This document shows, one piece after another, positions 61,501-64,000 of a DNA stretch of 64,000 bases (positions are counted from its first letter, which is position 1; the number at the start of each line of letters is the position of its first letter). The stretch is from Ga0077555 sp041397775 (GTDB lineage: Bacteria; Pseudomonadota; Alphaproteobacteria; Rhizobiales; Hyphomicrobiaceae). The DNA is taken from positions 186,001 to 250,000 of the forward strand of contig JAWKWB010000002.1 in assembly GCA_041397775.1 (NCBI GenBank), read 5' to 3'. The notes below the pieces were generated by a model that saw only the letters and a program-made list of their open reading frames with translations, was not told where the DNA came from and searched no databases. The position numbers were made by a program, and so were the translations under genes.

Positions 61501-61881
61501 CATGTTGGCGCGGATCTTCTCGTGCACGCGCAGGATCGCCTCGTCGGCCTTGGTGCCCACCAGGAAGCGCGCGGTGACGAGCACGCGATCGTCGGCGGTA
61601 TTGGAGTAGACGTGCTCGACGCCGTTGATCGCCTTGACCAGCGTCTCGAGCGGCTCCGTCACGAGGCGGACGCCATCCTCCGCGCGCAGGCCGTCCGTGC
61701 GGACCGCGATGTCCACCAGCGGCACGGAAATCTGCGGTTCTTCCTCGCGGGGCAGGGCGATGAGGGCCAGGATGCCGAGTGCGAACGCCGCCAGCAGGGC
61801 AAGTGGCGTCAGCGGAGAACGGATGAAGGTCTGCGTGAGATGGCCCGAGATGCCGAGGCCCGAATCGGTGTCCTTGCTCAT
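58594..61881 (-). CDS. RND efflux pump permease
   Basis: The 1095-residue protein has the RND layout: a helix near residues 25-45, two large periplasmic loops and twelve helices. The proton-relay Asp pair is in GILVDDAIVVIENI (TM4). It exports hydrophobic or amphiphilic compounds from the periplasm or membrane; the sub-class (AcrB versus other HAE) is not assigned. Its ATG overlaps the adaptor stop as ATGA, so the two are coupled. No outer-membrane channel is encoded here. Confidence 0.93.
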   Translation of the reverse strand: MSKDTDSGLGISGHLTQTFIRSPLTPLALLAAFALGILALIALPREEEPQISVPLVDIAVRTDGLRAEDGVRLVTEPLETLVKAINGVEHVYSNTADDRVLVTARFLVGTKADEAILRVHEKIRANMDRIPIGIPEPLIVGRGIDDVAIVTLTLSAKPEAATRYGDNALYHLAENLRVELAKLEDVGLSYLVGGRPDQIRVEPDSERLALYGVTLSQLIGKVRDANRSFLAGRTREGGRSTAVAAGQTLSGVPDIGLLLITTRDGRPVYVRDVAKVVVGSKPTEQRAWHTVRGADGKPVRVPAVTIALAKRAGANAVTIAENVRHRLAVLQQSLLPQDIEVTVTRDYGETANEKANELLFHLALATLSIVLLVGLAIGWREGIVVLIVIPVTILLTLFASYFMGYTINRVSLFALIFSIGILVDDAIVVIENIARHWAMGDERSRTRAAIEAVAEVGNPTIVATLTVVAALLPMLFVSGLMGPYMAPIPANASAAMILSFFVAVIVTPWLMVRIAGRAGSAHGAHDGHDGHDGGRLGAVYRRWAMPILKSKGSARGFLFLVAGATLLSLVLLPLKLVTVKLLPFDNKSELQVVLDLPRGTSLEETDRVLAAAMQRLVALPEVASIQAYAGTAAPFNFNGLVRHYYLRDEPHMGDLQINLSGKGERKRSSHDIALDARARLKDMVLPEGSVLKVVEVPPGPPVIATLLAEIYGPDAQTRRAVARDVRKIFRDTDFIVDEDDSFGAPAPRARVSIDQDKLEFYKVEQRDVYDTIQAYLGGVAVGYSHRGGGRHPVEIAVQIPKSDLTLSTKALSTPVPANALPGERSIVELGDVVTVTQEKASLPLFRHNGRYAEMVMGELAGAYEAPLYGMLAVNAAVNAKDWGKIQKPAIALHGQPDDESKPVLLWDGEWEVTWVTFRDMGGAFAVALLGIYILVVAQFGSFKLPLVILTPVPLTLIGIMIGHWLFHAPFSATSMIGFIALAGIIVRNSILLVDFIRQRRGEGAPLRQVLIEAGSIRFKPILLTALAAMIGAAVILFDPIFQGLAISLLFGLVSSTLLTVLVIPAIYIALRDDGQPWPTGDGPNATGTANGEPQG

Positions 61882-62942
61882 TTCGCGGCATCCGGCAGGG
61901 CGAGAACGTCACCTTGGCCGAGGCCGGCCAGGACCTCGCGCGTGCCGCTGCCCAAGGCAGCGCTGGGCGCGCCGGTCTGCACGACGAGATCGGACATCTG
62001 CCCTTTTGCGTCGACGAGGCGGACGAGTTCGAGACCGAACCGCGAGAAGACGAACGCCGCGGGAATGACCACGGCCTTGCGTTTGCCTGCCGAGATCCAA
62101 ACCAGCGCGCGCTCGCCCACGAAGTAGTCACCCAGGCCTGGCACGTCGGCGTCCGCAATGACGCGACCGCCTTCCAGCTCCGGATAGACCTGGACGATCC
62201 TGCCCTCGGTCGCCGGTGCGCTGCCCGTCGCCAGCCCACGCCCGTTGACGCGGATAGGATCGCCCTTGCGCAGGAAACGGGCGTGCCGCTCGGGCAGCTC
62301 GATGCGCAGGAGATAGGCGTTGGCTGCAATCGTGGCAATGCTCTCGCCGGGGAGCACGACGCTGCCGACGGTCACCGGCACCTTCAGCACGCGGCCATCG
62401 GCCGGCGCGAGGACCTGGCCCTCGGTCGCCTGCTGCTCGATGACCAGCCGTTCCGCGCGGGCGGCCTTCAGCTCGTTCGCCGCCACGTCCACGGCCGTCT
62501 TGAGCTGATCGACGCGGGCTTGCGGCGTGACGCCGCGCGCGCGCAACTGCTCGGCCCGTTCCAGGTCGAGCCGGGCCGTCGCAAGGCGCGATTCGATGCC
62601 CAGGATCTGCGCGTCCACGGCCTTGATCCGCAATGCGATCTTCGGGTCCGCGACGACGGCGATGGGCTGGCCGGCCTTGACCGATACCCCCGCCTGCACC
62701 TGCAGGGTGACGATGGTACCCGGCGTGCGCACCCGTGCCTCGATGCGATCCTTGCTGCGCACGGTGGCGAGCACGGATTTCACATCGTCGACCTCGCTGA
62801 TCGTGACGGTATGGCGCCCCGAGGCCGTCTGTGCCTTCGCCGGTATGCCGGACACGAGCAAGGCTGCGGCCACGCACGCCAGCCAAGGCGTTGTCGCCGC
62901 TGCGCGGCGGCTTCGGGAAGGCGGGAAGGTCGCTTGGGTCAT
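61878..62942 (-). CDS. RND efflux periplasmic adaptor (MFP)
   Basis: From ATG 62942 the product is 354 residues with an export signal (about residues 14-36, WLACVAAALLVSGIPAKA). It has the MFP plan: a lipoyl-like half (GTIVTLQVQAGVSVKAGQPIAVVADP), a helical hairpin (residues about 100-150) and a second lipoyl half (GQVLAPADGRVLKVPVTVGSVVLPGESIATI). It links the RND pump to an outer-membrane channel. ATG 62957 is an alternative start. Confidence 0.9.
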   Translation of the reverse strand: MTQATFPPSRSRRAAATTPWLACVAAALLVSGIPAKAQTASGRHTVTISEVDDVKSVLATVRSKDRIEARVRTPGTIVTLQVQAGVSVKAGQPIAVVADPKIALRIKAVDAQILGIESRLATARLDLERAEQLRARGVTPQARVDQLKTAVDVAANELKAARAERLVIEQQATEGQVLAPADGRVLKVPVTVGSVVLPGESIATIAANAYLLRIELPERHARFLRKGDPIRVNGRGLATGSAPATEGRIVQVYPELEGGRVIADADVPGLGDYFVGERALVWISAGKRKAVVIPAAFVFSRFGLELVRLVDAKGQMSDLVVQTGAPSAALGSGTREVLAGLGQGDVLALPDAAK

Positions 62943-62973
62943 GCCGGCCGGTTCCATCGATCACACATAATGC

Positions 62974-63004
62974 TTTGCGGCACATAACTTTGATGCGCCG
63001 CAAA
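62974..63004. promoter_or_regulatory. Inverted repeat upstream of the efflux operon
   Basis: TTTGCGGC (62974-62981) and GCCGCAAA (62997-63004) are perfect inverted copies with 15 bases between, about 30 bases before the adaptor start. This is the place for an operator or a hairpin; a TetR- or MerR-like control protein would be typical but none is adjacent. The TTTGCG half-site recurs at 30344. Confidence 0.42.
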
Positions 63005-63099
63005 CCTCAATGCGTAAAATCAATTCGCGTGGCCGGCAGCCCGGATGGCCTCGCCGGGCGCGAGGCGCGATGGCATGCGGGAGTGGTCGGAAGCCCCGG

Positions 63100-64000
63100 T
63101 CAGTGGTGGCGTGCCCGCTCCCCCTCCGCGATCGCCAGTTCGGCGGTCTCCGCCACGGCGGCGCTGGGAACGGACTGGCGCAGGTAGGTCTCCGCCTGCG
63201 TCTGGCCCGCCGCCTTGCCGCCGATGCGGCTGGCGAAGGCGCCGGTGCACTCGATCACCACGTGCCGCTGCCGGTCGAGCGTGATGACGTGGTAGGAATC
63301 CTCCAGCACACGCACCTCCACGGGACCGGCCAGGTTCCGCTGCAGGTAGAAGGCGTTGGCGAGGCTGGCACGGTCGTCCTCGCGCGGATGCAGGATCAGC
63401 GTGGGCTGCTTGATGTTGGGAATCTCGCGCTTCACCGTGTTGATGAGCCAGCGCATTTCCAGCATCACGCCGCCGGGATTGTCGAGCTGGCCGACCTGCG
63501 AGCTGTCACCGCTCTGGATCGCCGCCGTGACGAGCGCGCGGATGCGGGGATCCTTGATGCCGTAGGGGTCGCGCTCGCTGAACTTGATCAGGTTCGCGAA
63601 CCACTTCTGGGTCACGAGCGAGAAGAACGCCGAGTACCAGGGAACGCCCCAGCCATCGAGCTTGAGGGTCGGTGCGAACAGCGCCAGTCCCTGCACGCGG
63701 TCGGGACGCTGGGCCGCCAGATGCATGGCCATGACGGCGCCCATGGACAGGCCGCCGACGATGACCGTATCGCAGCTCTGGCACAATTCGTCGTGGGCGG
63801 CCTCCACGGAGGCATACCAATCCTGCCAGCTCGTATCGCGCAGATCCTCGAAGGTCCCGCAATGCCCGGCAAGCTGGGGGCAGTGCACGGTGAAGCCCTG
63901 GTGCGCCAGCCCGATCGCCACCATCCGGTGCTCGATCGGCGTGCCGCCAAGGCCGTGAATGAGAAGAATGCCCGTGCGGCCGCCGCGAAGCTTCAGGCTG
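63100..64000 (-). CDS. Alpha/beta hydrolase (carboxylesterase-like), 5' end outside the window
   Basis: The frame is open to base 64000, so the start lies beyond it; 299 codons plus the stop are visible. HGLGGTPIEHR near the start of the visible part is the oxyanion-hole loop. The nucleophile is the Ser of VGGLSMGAVMAMH, the acid the Asp of HPREDDRAS and the His in EDSYHVITLD. This matches Est30/monoacylglycerol lipase-type carboxylesterases of about 300 residues. The C-terminal 40 residues form an extra tail. Substrate unknown. Confidence 0.82.
   Translation of the reverse strand, partial: SLKLRGGRTGILLIHGLGGTPIEHRMVAIGLAHQGFTVHCPQLAGHCGTFEDLRDTSWQDWYASVEAAHDELCQSCDTVIVGGLSMGAVMAMHLAAQRPDRVQGLALFAPTLKLDGWGVPWYSAFFSLVTQKWFANLIKFSERDPYGIKDPRIRALVTAAIQSGDSSQVGQLDNPGGVMLEMRWLINTVKREIPNIKQPTLILHPREDDRASLANAFYLQRNLAGPVEVRVLEDSYHVITLDRQRHVVIECTGAFASRIGGKAAGQTQAETYLRQSVPSAAVAETAELAIAEGERARHH

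Noticed and set aside
58981..62127. 1048-residue plus-strand open frame over the RND genes
   Set aside because: It mirrors the RND permease and adaptor on the other strand; the reading is rich in His, Arg and Asp from high-GC antisense codons and has no domain.

Overview
The window is high-GC, densely coded chromosomal DNA from an alphaproteobacterium, most likely in or near the Hyphomicrobiales (Rhizobiales). The pointers are: a C4-pathway 5-aminolevulinate synthase; the rpsF-rpsR-DUF2232-rplI block; the order fabD-fabG-acpP-fabF-mltG-yicC-gmk; an IalB-like protein; a TIGR02301-like secreted protein; and many ABC, GMC, SDR and DAO-type oxidoreductases. Genus is not determinable by eye. I see no prophage, insertion sequence, CRISPR array or rRNA operon. 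One tRNA (elongator tRNA-Met) is present.

Layout. 1-3.3 kb: tail of a Kef-type antiporter, then a purine-nitrogen module (PucG-like aminotransferase, a detached FdrA-tail-like small protein, and AllG/YlbE of oxamate carbamoyltransferase). 3.3-7.1 kb (minus): PaaI thioesterase, tRNA-Met, a membrane pentapeptide-repeat protein and an SDR dehydrogenase. 7.4-15.1 kb: one long, partly translationally coupled operon joining a polyamine/opine-type ABC importer to two DAO-family oxidases and a two-part 2Fe-2S/FAD dehydrogenase (HcnAB/opine-oxidase type). It looks like a complete uptake-and-oxidation route for an unidentified secondary amine or amino acid. 15.2-20.2 kb: a membrane calcineurin-like phosphoesterase, a TIM-barrel isomerase and transketolase. 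20.2-34.4 kb: mixed metabolism and housekeeping (FkbM methyltransferase, a MerR regulator fused to a P-loop ATPase, AKR, GMC oxidase, hotdog protein, NUDIX, CCA transferase, pncB, amidase, LysE exporter, pgk, gph). 34.5-38.6 kb: a partial sulfur-oxidation set (soxA, soxX, soxB and a CcdA-type thiol transporter), with soxYZ and soxCD absent here. 38.7-45.5 kb: thiD, an L,D-transpeptidase, hemA behind an FNR/FixK-like box, small secreted proteins, a LysE exporter, and a frameshifted Met/Gly repeat protein. 45.6-48.2 kb (minus): rpsF-rpsR-DUF2232-rplI. 48.6-51.1 kb: CMD-family protein, small membrane protein, two adjacent large hairpins, a TPR protein, and a Lys/Ala-rich exported protein with a strong terminator. 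51.7-58.5 kb: fatty-acid synthesis cluster plus mltG, yicC and gmk. 58.6-64 kb (minus): an RND efflux pump with its adaptor, and a truncated alpha/beta hydrolase at the window edge.

The most unusual items are: the orphan oxalurate/oxamate module with a free-standing 63-residue FdrA-tail-like protein; the MerR-ATPase fusion; the frameshifted tandem-repeat exported protein; a family of long intergenic inverted repeats (two adjacent at 49.6-49.8 kb, with related sequence at 7.1 and 42.7 kb, and an unrelated one at 58.5 kb); the exported histone-like Lys/Ala-rich protein; and the incomplete sox set. All assignments come from reading the sequence and from memory of the families; no database search was run.
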